DNA from: Megalopta genalis
Lineage: Eukaryota > Arthropoda > Insecta > Hymenoptera > Halictidae
Length of the DNA stretch: 64,000 nucleotides
Direction of reading: 5' to 3'
Assembly (NCBI RefSeq): GCF_051020955.1
Contig: NW_027476370.1
Coordinates: forward strand, 186,001-250,000
The position numbers and the translations under genes were made by a program. Positions 49,426 through 60,725 of this stretch are shown piece after piece (the stretch's first letter is position 1; each line of letters begins with the position of its first letter). The notes below the pieces were generated by a model. That model was not told where the DNA came from, did no database searches, and was given only the letters and a program-made list of their open reading frames with translations.

Positions 49426-52210
49426 TAAGAAACTAAGAAACTAAGAAACTAAGAAACTAAGAAACTAAGAAACTAAGAAACTAAGAAACTAAGAAACTAA
49501 GAAACTAAGATACTAAGAAACTAAGAAACTAAGAAACTAAGAAACTAAGAAACTAAGAAACTAACAATCTAAGAAACTAAGAAACTAAGAAACTAAGAAA
49601 CTAAGAAACTTAGAAACTGAGAAAATAAGAAACTAAGAAACTAAGAAACTCAGAAACTAAGAAACTAAGAAACTAAGAAACTAAGAAACTAAGAAACTAA
49701 GAAACTAAGAAACTAAGAAACTAAGAAACTAAGAAACTAAGAAACTAAGAAACTAAGAAACTAAGAAACTAAGAAACTAAGAAACTAAGAAACTAAGAAA
49801 CTAAGAAACTAAGAAACTAAGAAACTAAGAAACTAAGAAACTAAGAAACTAAGAAACTAAGAAACTAAGAAACTAAGAAACTAAGAAACTAAGAAACTAA
49901 GAAATTAAGAAATTAAGAAATTAAGAAACTAAGAAACTAAGAAACTAAGAAACTAAGAAACGAACAAACTGACAAACTAAGAAACTAAGAAACTAAGAAA
50001 CTAAGAAACTAAGAAACTAAGAAACTAAGAAACTAAGAAACTAAGAAACTAAGAAAATAAGAAAATAAGAAACTAAGAAACTAAGAAACTAAGAAACTAA
50101 GAAACTAAGAAACTAAGAAACTAAGAAACTAAGAAACTAAGAAACTAAGAAACTAAGAAACTAAGAAACTAAGGAACGAACAAACTGACAAACTAAGAAA
50201 CTACGAAACTAAGAAACAAAGAAACTAAGAAACTAAGAAACTAAGAAACTAAGAAACTAAGAAACTAAGAAAATAAGAAACTAAGAAACTAAGAAACTAA
50301 GAAACTAAGAAACTAAGAAACTAAGAAACTAAGAAACTAAGAAACTAAGAAACTAAGAAACTAAGAAACTAAGAAACTAACAATCTAAGAAACTAAGAAA
50401 CTAAGAAACTAAGAAACTAAAAAAGTAAGAAACTAAGAAACTAAGAAACTAAGAAACTAAGAAACTAAGAAACTAAGAAACTAAGAAACTAAGAAACTAA
50501 GAAACTAAGAAACTAAGAAACTAAGAAACTAAGAAACTAAGAAACTAAGAAACTAAGAAACTATGAAACTAAGAAACTAAGAAACTAAGAAACTAAGAAA
50601 CTAAGAAACTAAGAAACTAAGAAACTAAGAAACTAAGAAACTAAGAAACTAAGAAACTAAGAAACTAAGAAACTAAGAAACTAAGAAACTAAGAAACTAA
50701 GAAACTGAGAAACTAAGAAACTAAGAAACTGAGAAACTAAGAAACTAAGAAACTAAGAAACTAAGAAACTAAGAAACTAAGAAACTAAGAAACTGAGAAA
50801 CTAAGAAACTGAGAAACTAAGAAACTAAGAAACTAAGAAACTAAGATACTAAGAAACTAAGAAACTAAGAAACTAAGAAACTAAGAAACTAAGAAACTAT
50901 GAAACTAAGAAACTAAGAAACTAAGAAACTAAGAAACTAAGAAACTAAGAAACTAACAATCTAAGATACTAAGAAACTAAGAAACTAAGAAACTAACAAA
51001 CTGACAAACTAAGAAACTAAGAAACTAAGAAACTAAGAAACTAAGAAACTGAGAAACTAAGAAACTAAGAAATTAAGAAACTCAGAAACTAAGAAACTAA
51101 GAAACTAAGAAACTAAGAAACTAAGAAACTAAGAAACTAAGAAACTAAGAAACTAAGAAACTAAGAAACTAAGAAACTAAGAAACTAAGAAACTAAGAAA
51201 CTAAGAAACTAAGAAACTAAGAAACTAAGAAACTAAGAAACTAAGAAACTAAGAAACTAAGAAACTAAGAAACTAAGAAACTAAGAAACTAAGAAACTAA
51301 GAAACTAAGAAACTAAGAAACTAAGAAACTAAGAAACTAAGAAACTAAGAAACTAAGAAACTAAGAAACTAAGAAATTAAGAAATTAAGAAATTAAGAAA
51401 CTAAGAAACTAAGAAACTAAGAAACTAAGAAACGAACAAACTGACAAACTGACAAACTGACAAACTAAGAAACTAAGAAACTAAGAAACTAAGAAACTAA
51501 GAAACTAAGAAACTAAGAAAATAAGAAAATAAGAAACTAAGAAACTAAGAAACTAAGAAACTAAGAAACTAAGAAACTAAGAAATTAAGAAACTAAGAAA
51601 CTAAGAAACGAACAAACTGACAAACTAAGAAACTAAGAAACTAAGAAACTAAGAAACAAAGAAACTAACAAACTAAGAAACTAAGAAACTAAGAAACTAA
51701 GAAACTAAGAAACAAAGAAAATAAGAAACTAAGAAACTAAGAAACTAAGAAACTAAGAAACTAAGAAACTTAGAAACGAAGAAACTAAGAAACTAAGAAA
51801 CTAAGAAACTAAGAAACTAAGAAACTATGAAACTAAGAAACTAAGAAACTAAGAAACTAGGAAACTAAGAATCTAAGAAACTAAGAAACTAAGAAACTAA
51901 GAAACTAAGAAACTAAGAAACTAAGAAACTATGAAACTAAGAAACTAAGAAACTAAGAAACTAAGAAACTAAGAAACTAAGAAACTAACAATCTAAGATA
52001 CTAAGAAACTAAGAAACTAAGAAACTAACAAACTGACAAACTAAGAAACTAAGAAACTAAGAAACTAAGAAACTAAGAAACTGAGAAACTAAGAAACTAA
52101 GAAATTAAGAAACTCAGAAACTAAGAAACTAAGAAACTAAGAAACCAAGAAACTAAGAAACTAAGAAACTAAGAAACTAAGAAACTAAGAAACTAAGAAA
52201 CTAAGAAACT
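49426..52210 (+). repeat. Mixed P and S domain
   Basis: No gene. P cassettes begin with aagaaatt triplets at 49899 and 51371. The first has a single gacaaact and an aaggaacg form of the second cluster (~50173) and ends with aacaatct, aaaaaagt and atgaaact (~50563). Between them lie S-type markers: gagaaact pairs, aagatact, atgaaact, aacaatct followed by aagatact (~50953-50970), and aacaaact-gacaaact. That last combination recurs near 51989-52040. The second P runs into tagaaacg (~51770) and aggaaact-aagaatct of a G left half without a gagaaact run. Confidence 0.72.
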
Positions 52211-53513
52211 GAGAAACTGAGAAACTGAGAAACTGAGAAACCGAGAAACTGAGAAACTGAGAAACTGAGAAACTAAGAAACTATGAAACTAAGAAACTAA
52301 GAAACTTAGAAACGAAGAAACTAAGAAACTAAGAAACTAAGAAACTAAGAAACTAAGAAACTATGAAACTAAGAAACTAAGAAACTAAGAAACTAAGAAA
52401 CTAGGAAACTAAGAATCTAAGAAACTAAGAAACTAAGAAACTAAAAAACTAAGAAACGAACGAACTGACAAACTAAGAAACTAAGAAACTAAGAAACTAA
52501 AGAAACTAAGAAACTTAGAAACTAAGAAACTAAGAAACTAAGAAACTAAGAAACTAAGAAACTAAGAAACTAAGAAACTAAGAAACTAAGAAACTAAGAA
52601 ACTAAGAAACTACGAAACTAAGAAACTAAGAAACTAAGAAACTAAGAAACTAAGAAACTAAGAAACTAAGAAACTAAGAAACTAGGAAACTAAGAAACTA
52701 AGAAAATAAGAAACTAAGAAACTAAGAAACTAAGAAACTGAGAAACTAAGAAACTAAGAAACTAAGAAACTGAGAAACTGAGAAACTGAGAAACTAAGAA
52801 ACTGAGAAACTGAGAAACTAAGAAACTAAGAAACTAAGAAACTAAGAAACTAAGAAACTAAGAAACTAAGAAACTAAGAAACTCAGAAACTAAGAAACTA
52901 AGTAACTAAGAAACTAAGAAACTAAGAAACTAAGAAACTAAGAAACTAACAATCTAAGAAACTAAGAAACTAAGAAACTAAGAAACTGAGAAACTAAGAA
53001 TCTAAGAAATTAAGAAACTCAGAAACTAAGAAACTAAGAAACTAAGAAACTAAGAAACTAAGAAACTAAGAAACTAAGAAACTAAGAAACTAAGAAACTA
53101 AGAAACTAAGAAACTAAGAAACTAAGAAACTAAGAAACTAAGAAACTAAGAAACTAAGAAACTAAGAAACTAAGAAACTAAGAAACTAAGAAACTAAGAA
53201 ACTAAGAAACTAAGAAACTAAGAAACTAAGAAACTAAGAAACTAAGAAACTAAGAAACTAAGAAACTAAGAAATTAAGAAATTAAGAAATTAAGAAACTA
53301 AGAAACTAAGAAACCAAGAAACTAAGAAACGAACAAACTGACAAACTGACAAACTAAGAAACTAAGAAACTAAGAAACTAAGAAACTAAGAAACTAAGAA
53401 ACTAAGAATCTAAGAAACTAAGAAACTAAGAAACTAAGAAACTAAGAAACTAAGAAACATAGAAACTAAGAAACTAAGAAACTAAGAAACTAAGAAACTA
53501 AGAAACTAAGAAA
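52211..53513 (+). repeat. G cassette interrupted at its right end
   Basis: Eight gagaaact with the fifth reading gagaaacc (52211-52274), tagaaacg, cgaacgaact, 9-mer (52499-52507), acgaaact, aggaaact-aagaaact-aagaaaat, 3+2 gagaaact, cagaaact, aagtaact, aacaatct, aagaatct, aagaaatt, cagaaact, pure tract, aagaaatt triplet, aagaaacc (c53314), cgaac cluster, aagaatct and aagaaaca-tagaaact (c53458). In related copies, tagaaact-atgaaatt follows 64 bp after that last marker. Here the order is broken from 53514 by the A-rich patch. Confidence 0.83.
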
Positions 53514-53633
53514 GAAAAAAGCAAAAAAAAAAAAAGCAAAAAAAAGCAAAAAAAGAAACAAAGACAAAAAACGAAATAAAAACAAAAAAAAAAGAAGAAA
53601 GAAAGAAAAAAAACTAAGAAACTAAGAAGAACT
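53514..53633 (+). other. A-rich non-octameric interruption
   Basis: The only place where the octamer is lost. From 53514 the sequence turns into runs of A broken by G, GC, GAAA and a few C; T is almost absent. A runs of 13, 8 and 7 follow GC dinucleotides at 53521, 53536 and 53546. One normal unit returns at 53616-53623, then a 10-mer at 53624-53633, then atgaaatt at 53634. From aagaaaca (c53458) to the atgaaatt junction is 174 bp against 64 bp at 47217, 48641 and 62619, a net gain of 110 bp, not a multiple of 8. The expected tagaaact is missing. It could be a consensus error in a hard region, a real replication-slippage product, or a degraded poly(A) insertion; no target-site duplication is visible. 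Confidence 0.85.
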
Positions 53634-54246
53634 ATGAAATTAAGAAATTAAGAAATTAAGAAACTAAGAAACTAAGAAACTGAGAAACTGAGAAACTGAG
53701 AAATTGAGAAACTGAGAAACTGAGAAACTAAGAAACTAAGAAACTTAGAAACTAAGAAACTAAGAAACTAAGAAACTAAGAAACTAAGAAACTAAGAAAC
53801 CAAGAAACTAAGAAACGAAACAACCTGACAAACTGACAAACTAAGAAACTAAGAAACTAAGAAACTAAGAAACTAAGGAACTAAGAAACTAAGAAACTAA
53901 GAAACGAACAAACTGACAAACTAAGAAACTAAGAAACTAAGAAACTAAGAAACTAAGAAACTAAGAAACTAAGAAACTAAGAAACTAAGAAACGAACAAA
54001 CTGACAAACTAAGAAACTAAGAAACTAAGAAACTAAGAAACTAAGAAACTAAGAAACTCAGAAACTAAGAAACTAAGAAACTAAGAAACTAAGAAACTAA
54101 GAAACTAAGAAACGAACAAACTGACAAACTGACAAACTAAGAAACTAAGAAACTAAGAAACTAAGAAACTAAGAAACTAAGAAACTAAGAAACTAAGAAA
54201 CTAAGAAACTAAGAAACTAAGAAACTAAGAAACTAAGAAACTAAGA
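53634..54246 (+). repeat. Octamer array after the interruption
   Basis: The order resumes where the 47-49-kb copies would continue: atgaaatt-aagaaatt, gagaaact units with one gagaaatt (~53690-53728), tagaaact, aagaaacc, and a cgaac cluster. That cluster is malformed at 53816-53829 (9 bp where 8 are expected, with a cc in place of ac), moving the register by +1. Further cgaac clusters lie at ~53905, 53995 and 54115, with aaggaact (~53877) and cagaaact (~54059) between them. Confidence 0.8.
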
Positions 54247-54906
54247 AATTAAGAAATTAAGAAATTAAGAAACTAAGAAACTGAGAAACTAAGAAACTAA
54301 GAAACGAACAAACTGACAAACTGACAAACTGACAAACTAAGAAACTAAGAAACTAAGAAACTAAGAAACTAAGAAACTAAGAAACTAAGAAACTAAGAAA
54401 ATAAGAAAATAAGAAACTAAGAAACTAAGAAACTAAGAAACTAAGAAACTAAGAAACTAAGAAATTAAGAAACTAAGAAACTAAGAAACGAACAAACTGA
54501 CAAACTAAGAAACTAAGAAACTAAGAAACTAAGAAACTAAGAAACAAAGAAACTAACAAACTAAGATACTAAGAAACTAAGAAACTAAGAAACTAAGAAA
54601 CAAAGAAAATAAGAAACTAAGAAACTAAGAAACTAAGAAACTAAGAAACTAAGAAACTAAGAAACTAAGAAACTAAGAAACTAAGAAACTAACAATCTAA
54701 GAAACTAAGAAACTAAGAAACTAAAAAAGTAAGAAACTAAGAAACTAAGAAACTAAGAAACTAAGAAACTAAGAAACTAAGAAACTAAGAAACTAAGAAA
54801 CTATGAAACTAAGAAACTAAGAAACTAAGAAACTAAGAAACTGAGAAACTGAGAAACTGAGAAACTGAGAAACTGAGAAACTGAGAAACTGAGAAACTGA
54901 GAAACT
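54247..54906 (+). repeat. P cassette fused to a gagaaact run
   Basis: Complete P order: aagaaatt triplet, cgaac with three gacaaact, two aagaaaat, cgaac, aagaaaca-aagaaact-aacaaact followed by aagatact, aagaaaca-aagaaaat, aacaatct (~54691), aaaaaagt, atgaaact, then within 40 bp eight gagaaact (54843-54906). Elsewhere P and the run are usually separated by more spacer (for example 3710 to 3897), so spacer octamers were lost here. The 9-mer at 54987 follows without the cgaacgaact cluster, so the G middle is deleted. Confidence 0.8.
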
Positions 54907-56483
54907 AAGAAACTATGAAACTAAGATACTAAGAAACTTAGAAACTAAGAAACTAAGAAACTAAGAAACTAAGAAACTAAGAAACTAAAGAAACTAAGAA
55001 ACTTAGAAACTAAGAAACTAAGAAACTAAGAAACTAAGAAACTAAGAAACTAAGAAACTAAGAAACTAAGAAACTAAGAAACTAAGAAACTAAGAAACTA
55101 AGAAACTAAGAAACTAAGAAACTAAGAAACTAAGAAACTAAGAAACTAAGAAACTAAGAAACTAAGAAACTAAGAAACTAAGAAACTAAGAAACTAAGAA
55201 ACTAAGAAACTAAGAAACTAAGAAACTAAGAAACTAAGAAACTAAGAAACTAAGAAACTAAGAAACTAAGAAACTAAGAAACTAAGAAACTAAGAAACTA
55301 AGAAATTAAGAAATTAAGAAATTAAGAAACTAAGAAACTAAGAAACTAAGAAACTAAGAAACGAACAAACTGACAAACTGACAAACTGACAAACTAAGAA
55401 ACTAAGAAACTAAGAAACTAAGAAACTAAGAAACTAAGAAACTAAGAAACTAAGAAACTAAGAAACTAAGAAACTAAGAAACTAAGAAACTAAGAAACTG
55501 AGAAACTAAGAAACTGAGAAACTAAGAAACTAAGAAACTAAGAAACTAAGATACTAAGAAACTAAGAAACTAAGAAACTAAGAAACTAAGAAACTAAGAA
55601 ACTAAGAAACTATGAAACTAAGAAACTAAGAAACTAAGAAACTAAGAAACTAAGAAACTAAGAAACTAACAATCTAAGAAACTAAGAAACTAAGAAACTA
55701 AGAAACTAACAAACTGACAAACTAAGAAACTAAGAAACTAAGAAACTGAGAAACTAAGAAACTAAGAAATTAAGAAACTCAGAAACTAAGAAACTAAGAA
55801 ACTAAGAAACTAAGAAACTAAGAAACTAAGCAACTAAGAAACTAAGAAACTAAGAAACTAAGAAACTAAGAAACTAAGAAACTAAGAAACTAAGAAACTA
55901 AGAAACTAAGAAACTAAGAAACTAAGAAACTAAGAAACTAAGAAACTAAGAAACTAAGAAACTAAGAAACTAAGAAACTAAGAAACTAAGAAATTAAGAA
56001 ATTAAGAAATTAAGAAACTAAGAAACTAAGAAACTAAGAAACTAAGAAACGAACAAACTGACAAACTGACAAACTGACAAACTAAGAAACTAAGAAACTA
56101 AGAAACTAAGAAACTAAGAAACTAAGAAACTAAGAAAATAAGAAAATAAGAAACTAAGAAACTAAGAAACTAAGAAACTAAGAAACTAAGAAACTAAGAA
56201 ATTAAGAAACTAAGAAACTAAGAAACGAACAAACTGACAAACTAAGAAACTAAGAAACTAAGAAACTAAGAAACAAAGAAACTAACAAACTAAGAAACTA
56301 AGAAACTAAGAAACTAAGAAACTAAGAAACAAAGAAAATAAGAAACTAAGAAACTAAGAAACTAAGAAACTAAGAAACTAAGAAACTAAGAAACTAAGAA
56401 ACTAAGAAACTAAGAAACTAAGAAACTAAGAAACTAAGAAACTAAGAAACTAAGAAACTAAGAAGCTAAGAAACTAAGAAACT
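54907..56483 (+). repeat. Truncated G, S and P fragments
   Basis: After the 9-mer (54987-54995) and tagaaact comes a pure tract 55012-55299, an aagaaatt triplet at 55300, cgaac with three gacaaact, then S markers: gagaaact pair (~55500/55516), aagatact (~55551), atgaaact, aacaatct (~55670), aacaaact-gacaaact, cagaaact and aagcaact (~55829). A second P starts at ~55990, runs to aagaaaca-aagaaaat (~56329) and skips aacaatct, aaaaaagt and atgaaact, passing through aagaagct (~56463) into the next G cassette. Confidence 0.72.
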
Positions 56484-57480
56484 GAGAAACTGAGAAACTG
56501 AGAAACTGAGAAACTGAGAAACTGAGAAACTGAGAAACTGAGAAACTGAGAAACTAAGAAACTATGAAACTAAGAAACTAAGAAACTTAGAAACGAAGAA
56601 ACTAAGAAACTAAGAAACTAAGAAACTAAGAAACTAAGAAACTATGAAACTAAGAAACTAAGAAACTAAGAAACTAAGAAACTAAGAAACTAGGAAACTA
56701 AGAATCTAAGAAACTAAGAAACTAAGAAACTAAAAAACTAAGAAACGAACGAACTGACAAACTAAGAAACTAAGAAACTAAGAAACTAAGAAACTAAGAA
56801 ACTAAGAAACTAAGAAACTAAGAAACTAAGAAACTAAGAAACTACGAAACTAAGAAACTAAGAAACTAAGAAACTAAGAAACTAAGAAACTAAGAAACTA
56901 AGAAACTAAGAAACTAGGAAACTAAGAAACTAAGAAAATAAGAAACTAAGAAACTAAGAAACTAAGAAACTGAGAAACTAAGAAACTAAGAAACTAAGAA
57001 ACTGAGAAACTGAGAAACTGAGAAACTAAGAAACTGAGAAACTGAGAAACTAAGAAACTAAGAAACTAAGAAACTAAGAAACTATGAAACTAAGAAACTA
57101 AGAAACTCAGAAACTAAGAAACTAAGTAACTAAGAAACTAAGAAACTAAGAAACTAAGAAACTAAGAAACTAACAATCTAAGAAACTAAGAAACTAAGAA
57201 ACTAAGAAACTAAGAAACTAAGAAACTGAGAAACTAAGAAACTGAGAAACTAAGAATCTAAGAAATTAAGAAACTCAGAAACTAAGAAACTAAGAAACTA
57301 AGAAACTAAGAAACTAAGAAACTAAGAAACTAAGAAACTAAGAAACTAAGAAACTAAGAAACTAAGAAACTAAGAAACTAAGAAACTAAGAAATTAAGAA
57401 ATTAAGAAATTAAGAAACTAAGAAACTAGGAAACCAAGAAACTAAGAAACGAACAAACTGACAAACTGACAAACTAAGAA
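56484..57480 (+). repeat. G cassette lacking tagaaact and the 9-mer
   Basis: Nine gagaaact (56484-56555), tagaaacg (~56587), atgaaact, aggaaact-aagaatct, cgaacgaact-gacaaact (~56746), then directly pure units to acgaaact (~56843). The tagaaact and single-A 9-mer normally found between are absent, so this copy either predates the insertion or lost it by deletion. Then aggaaact-aagaaact-aagaaaat, 3+2 gagaaact, atgaaact, cagaaact, aagtaact, aacaatct (~57172), two gagaaact, aagaatct, aagaaatt, cagaaact, a short pure tract, aagaaatt triplet, aggaaacc (c57434) and cgaac. Confidence 0.82.
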
Positions 57481-57947
57481 ACTAAGAAACTAAGAAACTA
57501 AGAAACTAAGAATCTAAGAAACTAAGAAACTAAGAAACTAAGAAACTAAGAAACTAAGAAACTAAGAAACTAAGAAACTAAGAAACTAGGAAACTAAGAA
57601 ACTAAGAAAATAAGAAACTAAGAAACTAAGAAACTAAGAAACTGAGAAACTAAGAAACTAAGAAACTAAGAAACTGAGAAACTGAGAAACTAAGAAACTA
57701 AGAAACTAAGAAACTAAGAAACTAAGAAACTAAGAAACTCAGAAACTAAGAAACTAAGTAACTAAGAAACTAAGAAACTAAGAAACTAAGAAACTAAGAA
57801 ACTAACAATCTAAGAAACTAAGAAACTAAGAAACTAAGAAACTAAGAAACTAAGAAACTGAGAAACTAAGAATCTAAGAAATTAAGAAACTCAGAAACTA
57901 AGAAACTAAGAAACTAAGAAACTAAGAAACTAAGAAACTAAGAAACT
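57481..57947 (+). repeat. G right-half duplicate
   Basis: After aagaatct (~57508) and a pure tract the order restarts in the middle of G at aggaaact-aagaaact-aagaaaat (~57587-57610), two gagaaact instead of three plus two, cagaaact, aagtaact (~57759), aacaatct (~57804), gagaaact, aagaatct, aagaaatt, cagaaact (~57891). The order repeats that of about 56,919-57,280 and is joined directly to the next gagaaact run, so it is a partial tandem copy. Confidence 0.75.
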
Positions 57948-59040
57948 GAGAAACTGAGAAACTGAGAAACTGAGAAACTGAGAAACTGAGAAACTGAGAA
58001 ACTGAGAAACTAAGAAACTATGAAACTAAGAAACTAAGAAACTTAGAAACTAAGAAACTAAGAAACTAAGAAACTAAGAAACTAAGAAACTAAGAAACTA
58101 TGAAACTAAGAAACTAAGAAACTAAGAAACTAAGAAACTAAGAAACTAGGAAACTAAGAATCTAAGAAACTAAGAAACTAAGAAACTAAAAAACTAAGAA
58201 ACGAACGAACTGACAAACTAAGAAACTAAGAAACTAAGAAACTAAAGAAACTAAGAAACTTAGAAACTAAGAAACTAAGAAACTAAGAAACTAAGAAACT
58301 AAGAAACTAAGAAACTAAGAAACTAAGAAACTAAGAAACTAAGAAACTACGAAACTAAGAAACTAAGAAACTAAGAAACTAAGAAACTAAGAAACTAAGA
58401 AACTAGGAAACTAAGAAACTAAGAAAATAAGAAACTAAGAAACTAAGAAACTAAGAAACTGAGAAACTAAGAAACTAAGAAACTAAGAAACTGAGAAACT
58501 GAGAAACTGAGAAACTAAGAAACTGAGAAACTGAGAAACTGAGAAACTAAGAAACTAAGAAACTAAGAAACTAAGAAACTAAGAAACTAAGAAACTAAGA
58601 AACTCAGAAACTAAGAAACTAAGTAACTAAGAAACTAAGAAACTAAGAAACTAAGAAACCAACAATCTAAGAAACTAAGAAACTAAGAAACTAAGAAACT
58701 AAGAAACTGAGAAACTAAGAATCTAAGAAATTAAGAAACTCAGAAACTAAGAAACTAAGAAACTAAGAAACTAAGAAACTAAGAAACTAAGAAACTAAGA
58801 AACTAAGAAACTAAGAAACTAAGAAACTAAGAAACTAAGAAACTAAGAAACTAAGAAACTAAGAAACTAAGAAACTAAGAAACTAAGAAACTAAGAAACT
58901 AAGAAACTAAGAAACTAAGAAACTAAGAAACTAAGAAATTAAGAAATTAAGAAATTAAGAAACTAAGAAACTAAGAAACCAAGAAACTAAGAAACGAACA
59001 AACTGACAAACTGACTAACTAAGAAACTAAGAAACTAAGA
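57948..59040 (+). repeat. G cassette, last full copy
   Basis: Eight gagaaact (57948-58011), tagaaact where other copies have tagaaacg (~58043), atgaaact, aggaaact-aagaatct, cgaacgaact (~58201), 9-mer (58244-58252), tagaaact, acgaaact, aagaaaat, 3+3 gagaaact, cagaaact, aagtaact, aagaaacc-aacaatct (~58650-58667), aagaatct, aagaaatt, cagaaact, pure tract, aagaaatt triplet, aagaaacc (c58979), cgaac with gacaaact and gactaact. The 9-mer lies 5,745 bp from that at 52499. The gactaact unit and 3+3 run are private changes. Confidence 0.82.
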
Positions 59041-59049
59041 AACTAAGAA

Positions 59050-59740
59050 ACTAAGAAACTAAGAAACTAAGAAACTAACAATCTAAGAAACTAAGAAACT
59101 AAGAAACTAAGAAACTAAGAAACTGAGAAACTAAGAAACTAAGAAATTAAGAAACTCAGAAACTAAGAAACTAAGAAACTAAGAAACTAAGAAACTAAGA
59201 AACTAAGAAACTAAGAAACTAAGAAACTAAGAAACTAAGAAACTAAGAAACTAAGAAACTAAGAAACTAAGAAACTAAGAAACTAAGAAACTAAGAAACT
59301 AAGAAACTAAGAAACTAAGATACTAAGAAATTAAGAAATTAAGAAATTAAGAAACTAAGAAACTAAGAAACTAAGAAACTAAGAAACTAAGAAACTAAGA
59401 AACTAAGAAACTAAGAAACTAACAATCTAAGAAACTAAGAAACTAAGAAACTAAGAAACTAAGAAACTGAGAAACTAAGAAACTAAGAAATTAAGAAACT
59501 CAGAAACTAAGAAACTAAGAAACTAAGAAACTAAGAAACTAAGAAACTAAGAAACTAAGAAACTAAGAAACTAAGAAACTAAGAAACTAAGAAACTAAGA
59601 AACTAAGAAACTAAGAAACTAAGAAACTAAGAAACGAAGAAACTAAGAAACTAAGTAACTAAGAAACTAAGAAACTAAGATACTAAGAAATTAAGAAATT
59701 AAGAAATTAAGAAACTAAGAAACTAAGAAACTAAGAAACT
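59050..59740 (+). repeat. ~344-bp tandem duplication
   Basis: aacaatct 59077/59421 and cagaaact 59157/59501 are 344 bp apart (43 octamers). The aagatact-aagaaatt triplet ends are 360 bp apart (t59321/t59681), so two more octamers lie in the second copy, which also has private aagaaacg (~59631) and aagtaact (~59653). Only the second copy is followed by a cgaac cluster. Confidence 0.8.
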
Positions 59741-60725
59741 AAGAAACGAACAAACTGACAAACTGACAAACTGACAAACTAAGAAACTAAGAAACTAAGA
59801 AACTAAGAAACTAAGAAACTAAGAAACTAAGAAACTAAGAAAATAAGAAAATAAGAAACTAAGAAACTAAGAAACTAAGAAACTAAGAAACTAAGAAACT
59901 AAGAAACTAAGAAACTAAGAAACGAACAAACTGACAAACTAAGAAACTAAGAAACTAAGAAACAAAGAAACTAACAAACTAAGAAACTAAGAAACTAAGA
60001 AACTAAGAAACTAAGAAACTAAGAAACAAAGAAAATAAGAAACTAAGAAACTAAGAAACTAAGAAACTAAGAAACTAAGAAACTAAGAAACTAAGAAACT
60101 AAGAAACTAAGAAACTAAGAAACTAACAATCTAAGAAACTAAGAAACTAAGAAACTAAAAAACTAAGAAACTATGAAACTAAGAAACTAAGAAACTAAGA
60201 AACTAAGAAACTAAGAAACTAAGAAACTAAGAAACTAAGAAACTAAGAAACTAAGAAACTATGAAACTAAGAAACTAAGAAACTAAGAAACTAAGAAACT
60301 AAGAAACTAAGAAACTAAGAAACTAAGAAACTAAGAAACTAAGAAACTAAGAAACTAAGAAACTAAGAAACTAAGAAACTAAGAAACTAAGAAACTAAGA
60401 AACTAAGAAACTAAGAAACTAAGAAACTGAGAAACTGAGAAACTAAGAAACTAAGAAACTAAGAAACTAAGAAACTAAGAAACTAAGAAACTAAGAAACT
60501 AAGAAACTAAGAAACTAAGAAACTAAGAAACTAAGAAACTAAGAAACTGAGAAACTGAGAAACTAAGAAACTAAGAAACTAAGAAACTAAGAAACTAAGA
60601 AACTAAGAAACTAAGAAACTAAGAAACTAAGAAACTAAGAAACTAAGAAACTAAGAAACTAAGAAACTAAGAAACTAAGAAACTAAGAAACTAAGAAACT
60701 AAGAAACTAAGAAACTAAGAAACTA
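59690..60725 (+). repeat. P cassette ending in Q-like units
   Basis: Aagaaatt triplet, cgaac with three gacaaact, two aagaaaat, cgaac, aagaaaca-aagaaact-aacaaact, aagaaaca-aagaaaat, aacaatct (60125), then aaaaaact in place of aaaaaagt, atgaaact twice (~60173 and 60261), and two gagaaact pairs (~60429 and 60549) within long pure tracts. The left half is P; the right half follows Q spacing, so it is probably a P/Q recombinant. Confidence 0.72.

Noticed and set aside
53514..53633. Retroelement remnant with poly(A) tail
   Set aside because: A runs are present, but there is no element body, no coding remnant and no recognisable target-site duplication, and the cassette order resumes at once on the right. 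Kept only as one possible explanation of the patch.
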